This document shows, in pieces, positions 12,231-24,109 of a DNA stretch of 64,000 bases (its first letter is position 1; each line of letters opens with the position of its first letter). This DNA is from Sipunculus nudus (lineage: Eukaryota; Annelida; Sipuncula; Golfingiida; Sipunculidae). A program made the position numbers and the translations under genes. The notes below the pieces were generated by a model that saw only the letters and a program-made list of their open reading frames with translations, did not search any database and had not been told where the DNA came from. The stretch is from NCBI GenBank assembly GCA_026874595.1, contig CM049314.1:74352300-74416299 (forward strand). Reading direction: 5' to 3'.

Positions 12231-12794
12231 CTAAAGGTAGTCATTATAAAACCACATGTATTTGCCTGATAGGGCCTACTTTTCAGTTCAGGTCTAAGTG
12301 ACATAGAAAACTGCACTGCATTGGCCATCCATTCTGTTCACACACAATTGCTGTCATGTTTTACACAACATAACGAATTTTAATCCAACATTTGTCGGGC
12401 TAACATGGCGAGTAAATAGTACCACAGAAAGCGTTGATGTCAAACACCATTACTGCTAGTGTAACATAAAACTATATATCCTGTAAAAACTGTCTCGGAA
12501 AATAGCAATATCCTACAGTCCTCCCCTCTACAACTTAAGTTAAAATAGGTTGCTTCATCAAATCTGAAGGGCGTATGGGGTTTACTCATATGGTGATACA
12601 CAATATCAAAATACATTTAAGGGTACTTGGTACTGAAAGAGTTAAACTGTGGCCTTGAAAGAGTAAATCTGTTACCTTATAAATTTCTTAAGTTACAAAT
12701 ATTAAACAAGGTATCCCAGTGCTTAAAATTACACTGTAATTACTATAAAACTATAACGTGGGTTAAAACAATTAAAGGGCAGACTTTAAAAATC

Positions 12795-13410
12795 TACAAA
12801 TAAACTAGATTCTGTCCATTTTTCATTATTCTGGGGGCTAATTTGGAGTGCCATAGCTTGAAGAATATGGGCAACAGAGACCTTTTCCCAGGTTTCCAAG
12901 AAGACTTTTCATGGACCTTTCTGGATGTAAAGTGAGAAGATTCCAGATCAAGTGGTTACGATTTGTGCCCTGTTAACAGATGATTGCATCTTTTGAGGTC
13001 TCAAAAATAGAGAAAAAATAGTAAAAAATCGAAAAAATACACATGGCGCCACCAGTCTGCAGAAACTGATAAAACTCTCCATGATCAATATCCATGCAAA
13101 AAATCATGGTGATCAATGCATTATTTGTTCAGATATTTGAATTTGAACTTTTGTATCAAATTTTCCATTATTCTGGGGGGGGGGGTGTAATCCGGAGCCC
13201 CTTATGGGTAACAGAGACCTAATTCCAGGTTTCGAAAGAGATTTTTCATGAACCTCTCTGGATGTAAAGTGAGAAGAGCCAGGTCCAGTGGTTACGATGT
13301 TAATGTTTATGCCTTGTTAACGGACAGACGGCCGGATGGCCAGACGAACGACGGACAAAGAGTGATCGCTATAGCTCAGATGACTAACAGTCAGCTGAGC
13401 TAAAAAAAAG
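12795..13410 (+). repeat. Repeat family R2, short copy (about 1.7 monomers plus tail)
   Basis: Monomers contain 'ccattattctgggg', 'taacagagacctaattt', 'ggtctcaaaaatagag' and 'tggcgccaccagtctgcag'. The copy ends with a GACG-rich stretch and the stem-loop 'tagctcag...ctgagcta' at about 13372-13402. The same ending is seen at 22290 and, degenerate, at 29618 and 41415. It is non-coding and lies in the intron between the exons at 12095 and 15111. Confidence 0.75.
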
Positions 13411-14249
13411 GTATCGGAAAATAGCTTTATTTTACAACTGCTGTATAACAGCAATGTTTATTTTAGGCTACGATTGAGGAATTACTGGTAACACAATAGA
13501 ATATATCACTCTGTAGCATCCTACTCTACATGATGCCTGAACTTTGCTTTCATTAACCTCCAGTTGACCAGGGAATGGGGCATCCCGATGACTGTCAGCT
13601 ACGAGAGGTGCCCTCGTCAATCACAAGGCAGTGTGTATTTTACCCTGCCTTTCACGGATAGCATAAAACTATTAGTAACACTTGGATTCGGGCTCTTGAG
13701 ATCCGAGCAATGGAACGGCAAACTTGGGGTGATGCCTAACTTTATTCATTAGAGTTGGCTATTGACCATGTCCGTAATCTGTTGTAGACACCCACTTTTC
13801 AAACATCAGTCATGAATCCTAGCCTGGTAAGTATTTTTCAATTTCATTTCAAATTGAAATACAATTTGCATTCCTGATAATTTATAGATTTAGACTCTAA
13901 ATTTTATTCCAGTAAAACTGTGTTATTTCTTTAAATTGTGTATGTGCATGTCGCCTAGGCCCCCCCACCCCCACCCCATTATAAAGCAAACTACAACTCA
14001 ATTGATCTCTCTACTTGACGGTGCAGAATCCTGCTATTATACTCCGTTCTTCTACCCCTGTTCACCTGATTTTGTTATAATTTTTATAAAATACACTTAA
14101 ATGTATCTGTATTTATCCCAGAGGAAAATCAGGAAAATTTGGCGATTATCTTACAGCAAGATCAAACTTGCCCATTTATGGATTCTTTATGATTAATGTA
14201 GTGAGAAAAAATGACTGAACAGATGTACAGTGTTGCGATATATCAGTGA

Positions 14250-14700
14250 TGATCCTAGGGCGTATTCACACTTTGTTCGCATTTAAACTTTTAGTCTTGA
14301 AGTAGTCAGCTTTGTATCCGAACTGTATTTTGCTTATAAACAAAAGCCTAGACTAGATTTTACAACATAACCTGAGTTAGCTGTCTCCATTTGTTTCGTA
14401 ATCTGATTCAGGCAACTAAGCACTCCCCCGTGCAACGCATGCTAGGGCAAGATCAAGGTTCGCGGTCAAGGCCGTTCGCTGAAACAGGACTCATTCGGAC
14501 TAGAAGCGGGAAGCCTGTACACACTAGAAACCGGTTTACTGTGAACCGGACTTAAGTAAACCGGGCTACTGTAGTGCTAGACCACCTTTCAAGCGGACTA
14601 TAGTAAACCGAACTGATGCAGATTAGTGGCCTAGTGCCGACACAGTAAACCAATTCAGGAGCAAGATTATTTGTTTGCGGATACGGCCTAAGATGAAGGA
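14250..14700. mobile_element. Possible non-autonomous DNA element
   Basis: Imperfect terminal inverted sequences ('ctagggcgtattcaca' near 14256 and the complement of 'tgcggatacggcctaa' near 14678) flank about 430 bp. The interior has several near-copies of 'agtaaaccgg' and 'accggtttactg'. No coding region. The terminal match is only about 12 of 17 bases. Confidence 0.35.
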
Positions 14701-15110
14701 CTAAAATTACATCCACTTGATGATTTGTAGTGATGACGTGACAGTGGTATTAGTACGTAATATGTTTGTAACATCATAGATACATCCCTTTTTCATCACA
14801 TAGATAAACAGATGTGGCCACTTGAACTGACGCCATCATTTTTGCACCACTTTCTAGACAGGTCTACACCGTCTTGGCGTTACAAAGTAAAAAAATTTAT
14901 TTTTGTACTATTGTGATATATCATAAATCGCCACATTACTTTCTTTGATATGGGCTAATTTGTATGGGCAAGCACAATATATGTGAAGGAAACATCCGAA
15001 AAACTGGAAGGAAAGATGTGTTGGAACAGAATATTGTTAAAACCAGGGTTGTTTTCGTATACAATTTTTGCATTGATACATCATGATAGCATCTGAAATC
15101 TGTCCCCTAC

Positions 15111-15256
15111 CTTCACATTAAGGGATTTTGAACTTGATGATCCCAGCTTGTCCACAGCAGTCACTGTCAACGTGACGAAGTAACCTGACTCCATTAATCC
15201 TGGCGACAAGAGCATCCCTGGCATGTTTGGCTCTGACCCATAATGCAGCAGCTCAC
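15111..15256 (-). CDS. Exon: REJ domain, continuing
   Basis: The exon is 146 nt, acceptor GGGTTTTTCAG, donor AAG|GTAGGG, phase 1 in and phase 0 out. It encodes LLHYGSEPNMPGMLLSPG followed by a beta-strand pair FVTLTVTAVDKLGSSSS. This corresponds to the REJ segment 'YG....  LP.G....L.V.V.D..GS' that resembles an immunoglobulin-like or PKD-like strand pattern. The reading is open throughout in the required phase. Confidence 0.9.
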
Positions 15257-15699
15257 CTGAAAAACCCGAGAGACATAGCTCCAACTAAAAGCTTATGGAC
15301 AAACTTCAGGACCTCACATGAGCAATTTCAATTTTTTTACACTTTTTTAAATGTAACAGTTTTCTTTTTATTTACCTTGATATTTGTAAAAAAAACACAG
15401 GACACCTAACATGAGAGTCTCCCCTGTAATTTGCTGCTTACATCAAATATCTTTAAATTGAATATGATGATTGTTTTCAACAGCTATGTTTGTCCGTGAT
15501 ATAATACCACTGTTCATGAATTTCAACGATGTGCCAAAATTGTTCCACAATTTAAGTAACTACCTAAAACCCAAGGATTTGCTTAAAGTTCCTCGATTAT
15601 GTTTTATGTAACACACCGAATTTTTTCATATATATTTTACTGTTGGAGGTAATCACGGACATGTTTTAATGCCACCGTAACTAAGTATGCATGTACATC

Positions 15700-16003
15700 T
15701 TCAGTTTTGGATTATTGTTATATTCTGGTGTTTATTAATACCAGGTCCTGTGACTACGCCCTTGCAGGCCCTTGGTGTGTAGTCAACCCATTGCTAAAAC
15801 ATAAAACCACCAAAGAACGACCGAACGTCCATTCGTTTTGTGAGAGAAACACAGCCATCGGCCTAGCCTTCCCATCAAGCCTGCTAAGTGCTAACATTGG
15901 GTGGGGACCGTCTGTGAAAAAATATCACGGCCCTGGCTGAGATTCAACCTCATGATCTTCTGACTTTGAGTTCAGTGTTCTACCCCTAGACCACAGAAAA
16001 CGG
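15700..16003 (-). mobile_element. tRNA-derived SINE-like sequence
   Basis: On the minus strand the head (about 15935-16003) has an A-box-like GTGGTCTAGGGGTAGAAC, an anticodon-arm-like CTGA...TCAG hairpin with ACTCAAAG loop, and a B-box-like GAGGTTGAATCTC. The arms are imperfect and no 3' CCA structure is seen, so it is a SINE head and not a functional tRNA gene. A related head is at 30050-30135. The body to about 15700 is assigned by proximity only. Confidence 0.5.
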
Positions 16004-16560
16004 CATCAGTAAACTTGGCTCAGATAAACCTGATGAATTAGGTCAATCTCAAATAGTCTTTCTTTAATAGGACTTACTTTTGCTTCAAACCTTGCATGCC
16101 CTTGTGATGGGCTAATCATCAATTATAATCTATGATAATTCGTTTGTGTAAAATGATCAAGTTATCAAACTTCCAGTGGGATTTATCAGTTACAAAGATT
16201 TGAACTTAAGTAAGGCTTTGTGATAAGGAAATGAATGCTTATATGTGATCCATGCAAGCAAACTCTAGAGAAGTCTGTGTTTACTGAAAATTACACCTAA
16301 GGTTAGCTAGGGCTTATAGATAAAAAGCTATAAAATTTATACATATAAAAGCATATATATAGCCCTATATATAACAGCTGAGAAAATGTACAAGTCTGTA
16401 TCGCGCTGCAATTTCATACTCTTAAAGGACTTTCTAGTTCTGGTTATAGGTCGGTAGAGGTCAACCAATTTTTACTGATTTCTGTGGATCATGATGTTCC
16501 CAACACTAAGATCCTCTGTCTAGTTATAAGTCGTTCTTTTACGACTGTGAATGTACTTAC

Positions 16561-16767
16561 GATCCAACGGATTATCATAGGTTGCGTAAAAGTAAAAGTC
16601 CACTGGCTCATCCTCATCGTGATATCCGCTGCATGACATGGAGAAGGCGTTAGATAAGGCAGTGCCCTCTGCTGGTGATACCTCACACTTCCCTATTGTT
16701 GGATGGGAATTAATGGTCATGTTAAGATCTGCCTGACCTTTGAAATATGGACAGTAGCTGTCAACCA
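16561..16767 (-). CDS. Exon: REJ domain, central part
   Basis: The exon is 207 nt, phase 1 at both ends, acceptor TTCCCTTTCAG, consensus donor GTAAGT. It carries the most diagnostic REJ block: GKCEVSPAEGTALSNAF, then SMSCSGYHDEDEPVDFYFY. The family motif is 'G.C.V.P..G.AL.T.F...C.G..D.D.PL.Y.F'. It joins in phase to the exons at 23611 and 15111. A further exon in the 6.8-kb upstream intron cannot be excluded, but none is needed. Confidence 0.92.
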
Positions 16768-16914
16768 CTGAAAGGGAACAATAAACGGGAAAATGAATAG
16801 GATTCATACACAATGATCATGTTGTGGTTGAATTATGATGTTATACTTAATACTTACTTCATCACCTCTATTCATCACATTTAAAATAATTAATTTTACA
16901 TTTTAATAAAATAA

Positions 16915-17000
16915 AATAACAAGTGACCCATGGGTCATGACGCTCAGCTGACTGGGAAGAGATTCCCAAAAGGGAATTTGGTAGTATATACCCATTCAAC
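16915..17000 (+). repeat. Repeat head with palindrome GACCCATGGGTC and CGCTCAGCTGA
   Basis: The 12-bp palindrome at 16925 is followed by 'atgacgctcagctgac'. The same pair occurs, slightly changed, at about 30726 and 41987. It may be one end of an R2-related element because R2 tails end in the matching 'cagctgagcta'. Confidence 0.5.
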
Positions 17001-17084
17001 TGAAGCATCAAACAGATTAACCAACAGGCAAAGATTAAGTCTGTATTTATATATCTCAAAGATAGAGAAAAAAATGTGTAAACT

Positions 17085-18224
17085 TTAAAAACTAGAATAC
17101 GGGTAGCCGACAAGTGACTACGTGTATTCGCCAAAATCAGAGTGGAACGGGTGAAGTGAGGCATGGATTGAGTGGCAAGGGGAAATAGAGTGAGGTATGT
17201 TGCATATTAGTATGGATGTCTGCAGCCTAAATGTGTATACATCTAGGTTGTGCCACCTACCACAAATCCAGAAAGCTGTCCAAGTTGTATACATATGCAA
17301 AATTTTAGGCAGGAAAGCCAAAGCACTACATGTTTATGAGTGACAGACAAACAGACAGACGCTGTGCAAAAATGATAAAGACCTATGTGAGATCTATACA
17401 AGGTGCAAAATTTTGGCCCAATCGTTCAAACGGTTCCCGAGATATGACCTATAATGTCTGCAGCATAAACTGGAATGTAGTTGGGGCCACCTGTCATAAA
17501 ATCAAGAAAGCTATCCAGGATGTATAAAACTGCAAAATTTTAGGCAGATATGTCAAACCACTGCCGAGATATGAGTGACATTATCGAACGGCAGAAAACA
17601 GACGGCGCTGTGCAAAAATGGTTGCAGGTGGCGCCACCAGTTTTCCGTATGATAAAGAGCTATGTGAGATGTATACACATGCTAAATTTTGGCCCAATCG
17701 GTCAAACGGTTCCCGAGATATGAGCTTGGATGTGATCAGCGTGAACGAAAATGTAGGTGGCGCCATCTCTCATAAAATCAAGAAAGCTATCCTGGATGTA
17801 TACGCATACCGGATTTCAGGTGAATTAATAAATTCACTGCAGAGATATGAGTGATTTTAACCCAAGGCAGATGAACAGATGGACACTGTGCAAACATGGT
17901 TACAGGTGGCGCCACCATTTTTGTTATAAAGCGATCCTAGGGCTACATTTGTATAAATTTTATTTCCTGATCGGTCAAACGGTTCCCGAGATATGAGGGT
18001 TTATGTGTGGAAACAGACGAAGAAATGGACGCTGGATAGAGAGGAAAGGTCAGAGGTCAACACAAATTGGTTAGGCACTAGTTCACATGTGACTCGATAA
18101 TTGGTGTAAGTTTCGGAAAAATCGGTCTATTTATCTCAGAGGGGCTCTCTGGAAACGAACGTGGCGGCGGCGATGGAACCCGGTCAAAAACATAGTATCC
18201 ACAAAAATTCGTTTTGGAGGATAC
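17085..18224 (+). mobile_element. Repeat element R1, copy a (hairpin-ended, tandem core)
   Basis: The left end has the stem-loop 'gtagccgacaagtgactac' (17103-17121). The core has monomers with 'gcccaatcggtcaaacgg', 'ttcccgagatatgag' and 'ggtggcgccacc'. The right end has the stem-loop GTATCC...GGATAC (18195-18224). It has no coding capacity. The architecture (short conserved ends, hairpins, tandem core) resembles non-autonomous Helentron-type elements such as the pearl elements of oysters; that comparison is by structure only. Confidence 0.7.
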
Positions 18225-21200
18225 AAAAATACAGGTGGCTCCACCAGTCTGCAGAAACTAATAAAAAGACTTTATGGTCAATATCCATGCAAAGAATCAT
18301 ATTTATCTCCGCATTAGTTGTTCAGTTACTTCAGCTTTTGTATCAAATTGTCCATTATTCTGAGGGATACTTCAAAGTCCTATAGCTTGAAGAATATGGT
18401 TAACAGAGACCTAATTTCAAGTTTCCACAGGCACTTTTCATGGGCCTCCTTGCATGACAAGAATGAAGATTCTAGGTCCAGTTGTTGCAGTTTGTACCCT
18501 GTTGACAGATAACCACATCTTTAAAGGTCTCAAAAAAAGAGAAAAAAAGGATTGGTAAAAAATTGAAAAAATAGAGGTGGCACACCCAGTCTGCAGAAAC
18601 TGAGGAATAGCTCATGATCAATATGTATGCCAAAAATCATGACCATCAGTCAAGTAGTTAATGAGATACTGCAGTTTTTGTATCTAATTTTCCATTATTC
18701 TCGGGGGGGGGGGGGGGTATTTTGGAGCCATACAGCTTAAAGAATATGGGTAACAGAGACCTAATTTCTGGTTTCCATGGAGACTTTTCATGGGTCTCCC
18801 TGTGAGTCAATAATGAAGATTCTAGGTTCAGTTTTATGATTTGTGCCCGGGTAACAGATGTTCATATCTTTAAAGGTCTCAAAAATAGAGAAAAAATTCG
18901 TAAAAAAACCCGAACAAATACAGGTTGTGCCAGCAGTCTGCAGAAACTGATGTAACACTCCATGATCAATATCCATGCAAACAATTATGGTGATCTCTGC
19001 ATTAGCTTTTCAGATACTTCAGCTTTTGTATCAAATTTTCCATTATTCTGAGCTGTACTTTGGAGTGCCATAGCTCAAAGGATATGGGAGAGACCTAATT
19101 TCAGGTTTCCATGGAGACTTATCTTGGGTCTCCCTGTGTGTCAAGAATGAAGATTCTAGGTCCAATCGTTCTGTTTGTGCCTTGTTAACAGATGTTCACA
19201 TTTTGAAAGGCCTCAAAAATAGAGAAAAAAATTCGTAAAAAATTGAACGATACAGGTGGCGCCACCAGTCTGCAGGAAGTGATGGAACATCTTATGATCA
19301 ATATGTATGCCAAAAATCATGACCATCAGTCAAGTAGTTAATGAGATATTGAAGTTTTTGTATGAATTTTTTTACTATTCTGGGGGATACTTTGGGGCCC
19401 CATAGCTCAAAGGATATGGGTAACAGAGACCTAATTTCTGGTTTCCATGGAGACTTTTCATAGGTCTCTCAGTGTGTTGAGAATGAAGATTCTAGGTCCA
19501 GTCGTTACGAATTGTGCCACGTTAACAGATGACAGAATCCTTAAAGGTCTCAAAAATAGAGGAAAAAATCGAAAAAAATCGAACAATACAGGTGGCACCA
19601 CCAGTCTGCAGAAACTGATGGAACATCTCACGATCAATATGTATGCCAAAAATCATGACCATCAGTGTTATAGTTATTGAGATATTGAAGTTTTTGTATG
19701 AAATTTTTTACTATTCTGGGGGGTACTTTGGGGCCCCATAGCTCAAAGGATATGGGTAACAGAGACCTAATTTCTGGTTTCCATGGAGACTTTTCATAGG
19801 TCTCTCAGTGTGTCGAGAATTAAGATTCTAGGTCGAGTCGTTACGATTTGTGCCTGGTTAACAGAGGTTTTTAGAAAAGGTGGTCCTTTACGAAAAGTTG
19901 AAAGATGGTATTTAAATGGTAAACAGTTAGAAGTGGTTCCATACTATAAATATCTTGGTATTACTTTCTCAACAAAATTATCCTGGTCAAAAACACAACA
20001 ACAGCAAGCTTTGCAAGCAAACAAAGCTGTATGTATGATTTAAAAATTCAGTAAAAAGTGTAAATATGTTAGTACTAAACATCTCTTTTATCTTTTTTGA
20101 TCTAATGGTAGTGCCAGTATTATTATATGGATGCGAATTATGGGGCTTTAAGAAATCAGAAACTATAGAGAGAGTGCAGCACACATTTTGTAAATATATT
20201 TTAAATGTAGGCCAGAATACTCCAAATGCAGCAGCATTAGGGGATTGTGGCAGATTTCCTTTGTTTGTAACTTGTTTATTACGTTGTGTTAAGTTTTGGG
20301 TTAAATTACTTTATATGCCAGAACATAGGTATCAGAAACAAGTGTACAGTTTGTTGAGGAATTTAGACAACAGTGGTAAATCAAATTGGGTATCTCAAGT
20401 AAGAACATTGCTATTTGAGTCTGGTTTTGGATATGTTTGGATGGCACAGTATGTTGGAGATGCGAATAAATTTTTGAAAGAATTTGAAATTAAAATAAGA
20501 GACATGGCTATTCAAAACTGGCATAGTAATATTGAGTTGTGTAGTAAATTATATTATTATGGTGCTTTCAAATCTATGCTAACTCTTGAAAAGTATTTAT
20601 ATTGTATTCCTAATAAGAAACATCGCATAGCACTTGCTAAACTTCGATGCTCCAATCATGAATTGGCTATAGAAATAGGTCGTCAAAATGATATATCTCG
20701 TGAAGAGAGGATCTGTAAATATTGTTTACATCATGGATACAACATTGTTGAGGATGAAGCTCACTTTATGCAAGAATGTATTCTATATAATGATTTGAGG
20801 ATAAAATACTTTAGACAAGACTTACATTACCCAAGTGAACAAAACTTTATTAAATTATTCAATTTAGACAATCATATTGAGATAATGAATGTTGCTGCAT
20901 ATTTATATTATTCCTTTTTGAGGAGACGAAGAATAATAGATGGTTTAAGTATGTGTTACATACTCACTGATGATGGCAATATAGATACATTGTGTACTAA
21001 GGTATGCAGTCATGTTACATGTGTTTGTTGCATTATATATTAATTAATAATAAGACTGCTACTTTATGTTCTATTAATGCAATTATTTGATTGAATTATT
21101 GTTGAAATGTTTGGAACTTTGGGCCTGAAGCCTTTTTCCTGAATAAACTCTGTTCTGTTCCTGGTTAACAGATGTTCACATTTTGAAAGGTCTCAAAAAT

Positions 21201-22290
21201 AGAGAAAAAAATTCGTAAAAAATCGAACGATACAGGTGGCGCCACCAATCTGCAGGAAGTGATGGAAAATCTCATGATCAATATGAATGCAAAAAATCGC
21301 GACCATCAGTCAAGTAGTTAATGAGATATTGAAGTTTTTGTATGAACTTTTATACTTTTCTGGGGGGTAATTTGGGGCCCCATAGCTCAAAGGATATGGG
21401 TAACAGAGACCTAACTTCTGGTTTCCATGGAGACTTTTCATAGGTCTCTCAGTGTTCCGAGAATGAAGATTCTAGATTCAGTCGTTACGATTTGTGCCAC
21501 ATTAACAGATGACATAATCCTTAAAGGTCTCAAAAATAGAGGAAAAAATCGAAAAAATCGAACAATACAGGTGGCACCACCAGTCTGCAGGAACTGATGG
21601 AACATCTCATAATCAATAAGTGTGCCAAAAATCATGACCATCACTGATGTAGTTATTGAGATATTGAAGTTTTTGTATGAAATTTTTTACTATTCTGGGG
21701 GGTACTTTGGGGCCCGATAGCTCAAAGGATATGGGTAACAGAGACCTAATTTCTGGTTCTCAAGGGGATTTTTCATGGACCTCTCAGTGTGTCAAGAATT
21801 AAGATTCTAGGTCCAGTCTTTACGATTTGTGCCTTGTTAACAGATGTTCACATTTTTAAAGGTATCAAAAATAGAGAAAAAAATTCGTAAAAAATCGAAA
21901 AAAAACAGGTGGCGCCACCAGTCTGAAGGAAGTGATGGAACATCTCATGATCAATATGTATGTAAAAAATCATGACCATCAGTAAAGTAGTTAATGAGAT
22001 ATTGAAGTTTTTGTATGAATTTTTTTACTTTTCTGGGGGGTACTTTTGGGCCCCATAGCTCGAAGGATATGGGTAACAGAGACCTAATTTACGGTTTCCA
22101 AGGAGATTTTTCATGGACCTCTCAGAATCCCAAGTTACAAGGTTCTAGGTCCAGCGGTTACGATTTGTGCCTGGTTAACGGACAGATGGACAGACAGACG
22201 GACAGACGGACAGACGGATAGACAGACGGTCGACGGACAAAGAGTGATCGCTATAGCTCAGATGACTTTCAGTCAGCTGAGCTAAAAATT
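18225..22290 (+). repeat. R2 tandem array (about 8 monomers of about 337 bp), interrupted by a LINE
   Basis: The marker 'ggtctcaaaaatagag' recurs about every 332-347 bp (near 18525, 18872, 19208, 19546, then 21188, 21526, 21858). Removing the LINE insertion plus one 13-bp target copy restores a 335-bp interval. The right end has a (GACAGACG)n stretch at about 22186-22230 and then the stem-loop 'tagctcag...ctgagcta' (about 22253-22287). The monomers carry 'ggtggcgccacc' or a one-base variant. Confidence 0.85.
19866..21159 (+). mobile_element. 5'-truncated non-LTR retrotransposon (RT C-terminal part) inserted in the R2 array
   Basis: Both sides carry the 13-bp direct repeat 'cctggttaacaga' (19853-19865 and 21160-21172), a target-site duplication. 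The insert reads, with one stop and one frameshift near 20040-20095, as the end of a LINE reverse transcriptase: VVPYYKYLGITFSTKLSW, then VVPVLLYGCELWG, then long conserved tail segments (GKSNWVSQVRTLLFESGFGY, HRIALAKLRCSNHELAIEIG). It ends with a Cys/His motif (CKYC...EDEAHFMQEC). The main open part is 20066-21043. The 3' end has AATAAA followed by 'ctctgttctgtt'. The clade is probably CR1/L2-like, not proven. Confidence 0.85.
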
Positions 22291-22589
22291 GCCATGCTGT
22301 TTCATTGATATATTCAAAACAAAGTTTTGCCATCTTGTTAGCTGAAACATAAAACGCAATCACATAATATATTTTTTAAATATTTGATGACATATTCAAT
22401 GATAATACTGGTTTAAACGGTACTTAGATCATGGCTAAAAGAAAACATCTAACAAATACCAATATCAAGGCCTATTTACCAGGTTTCCTGCAAAATGACT
22501 TACAAAAAGTCCAGATTTTTTTTTCAACTAATTTTCAGGGCATGACACCAATCCACTTCTGAGAAAAAGTGCATCAAGGTATTCTATAT

Positions 22590-23060
22590 AAACAGAACAG
22601 CAGGTGGCACCACTTGTCTGGTCTACAACAAAGGTATCCAAGACGGATTAACATGCCAAAAATTTCAGGCTGATATGTCCATCCATTCCTCAGATATTAA
22701 CGATTATTTACCCAAAGCAAACAAACGGATAGACCCCAGGCAAAACAATTGCCGACGGAACAATCAGTCGGAAATACAAGATGGAGGTATCCAAGATGTA
22801 TGGACATGCGCAATTTCAGGCCAATAGGGCAAACCTCTCCTGAGAAGGGCATCATTGTATTCAATGAAAACGGGAAGGTCAGTGGCACCATCGTCTGTAA
22901 GAAAACTCTCCAAGATTGATGTACATGCCACATTTCAGACCAATAAATTTAACCACTCCTGAGATATTGGCAGTTTTCAAACAGACACCAGATTCATACT
23001 ATATAATAAGGACTGCAGGTGGCACAACCTGTATGCCAGATTTCGGAAACATCAGTCCAA
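22590..23060 (+). repeat. Repeat family R3, degenerate tandem monomers
   Basis: Monomers with 'aggtggcaccac', 'ttcaggctgatatgtc' and 'cctgagatatt' lie at about 22613, 22878 and 23014. Related monomers occur at 34140-34480. Non-coding. Confidence 0.6.
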
Positions 23061-23079
23061 GGATCTAAGATGAGTTCGC

Positions 23080-23160
23080 ACGAAATGATGGCCTCGGCTG
23101 TGGCTCAACCCTGTCAAAAACATAGTACATGTATCCGCAAAACTTCTTTTCGCCGGATAA
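23080..23160 (+). repeat. R1-type terminal stem-loop (isolated end)
   Basis: The stem-loop GTATCCGCAAAA...TTTTCGCCGGATA spans 23131-23159, preceded by 'ctgtcaaaaacatagta' as in R1 copy a. It marks the right end of a degenerate element joined to R3 monomers. Confidence 0.6.
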
Positions 23161-23610
23161 AAGTATATGTGGCAATTTTAATTTCAGATGGTGGCTACTC
23201 AGTTTTATGTTTCAAAATATCACATTTATGAATTGATAACACAGGTTTTATGTTTTGAAATATCACATTTACGAACTTATAAAACAGGAAACAATATAAA
23301 ACAAAAGAATGACATGAGATGCAGCAGCCTCAAAATATGAGCCTTTCTGTTAACTGCCTCAATGAAAAATATGAGCATAAATAGGATTCTAAGTTAAGCT
23401 TTGTCTATCTGATTGAATACTAATTAATTTTGTTTCATTCTTTGTTCCCCAAAGAGTAGTCTTAGACAGAAAACACTCATTGTATCAAATATATTCTTTG
23501 TCATGAACTAACTCTTTGTTAACTTTGATTCTTCTATTTTTTAAAGAAATATGTCCCGGTAGTACTGATCGCTGGCCAGTCAAAGAAAAAACGGATTGCC
23601 AAGAGGTTAC

Positions 23611-23843
23611 CTGAAACTTTGAAGAGGCAGGAGCTGCTGGGAGATAAGTCGACAGGCATAAAGCGACATTCACGATTTGTTTCTCCGCAGGTGGTACCAA
23701 ACACCATCTTACACCCCGGACTTTCCATGGGGGTCCATAAGTATCTCCACAGAGGGGTCCAGTCACAGTCCGGGCATGTCACCTTGATCTGCAGGGTGAT
23801 GCTTAACGAAGACGTCAGTTTTGATAAACAGTTCCTCCTACAA
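23611..23843 (-). CDS. Exon: REJ domain, N-terminal part
   Basis: The exon is 233 nt, acceptor GATTGCTTTTGCAG, donor TTCAG|GTAACC, phase 2 in and phase 1 out. It starts SCRRNCLSKLTSSLSITLQ and continues with TCPDCDWTPLWRYLW and several more cysteines. The pattern 'C..NC......S.SL.L...C..C.....L.Y.W' opens the REJ (receptor for egg jelly) region of polycystin-1 and sea-urchin REJ proteins. REJ is extracellular and precedes the GPS/GAIN autoproteolysis region. Confidence 0.85.
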
Positions 23844-24109
23844 CTGCAAAAGCAATCATAATAAACTTATTTCCAAGAAGGTCGTCCGTGGTCGGAGACA
23901 AACGTGTGTTTTGGGTCCTCTCCAGGCGTCAGCGTATTTCATTGTTTATTCAAAACTTTGTAATACAAAAAACGCAGAACTAATTCCTTGATAGAATTGG
24001 AATGCGAGGAGGTACCCGAGGTGTTGACAGATAGAGGAATTTTTGTGAACTTTGGAGCCGAAAATATTGGAAGTGAACCCAGAGTTCAGTAGCACGGTTT
24101 GGAGCTGTC

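Noticed and set aside
15935..16003. Functional tRNA gene
   Set aside because: It has the same ACTCAAAG loop as the other SINE head, no proper acceptor stem and a mutated T-arm.
22170..22235. GACG-rich tract as a telomere-like or origin sequence
   Set aside because: It is the regular pre-terminal part of R2 elements and occurs in weaker form in the other R2 copies.
23619..23861. Plus-strand 80-codon frame overlapping the first REJ exon
   Set aside because: The minus strand has splice sites, the correct phase and the REJ cysteine pattern. The plus frame has none of these.
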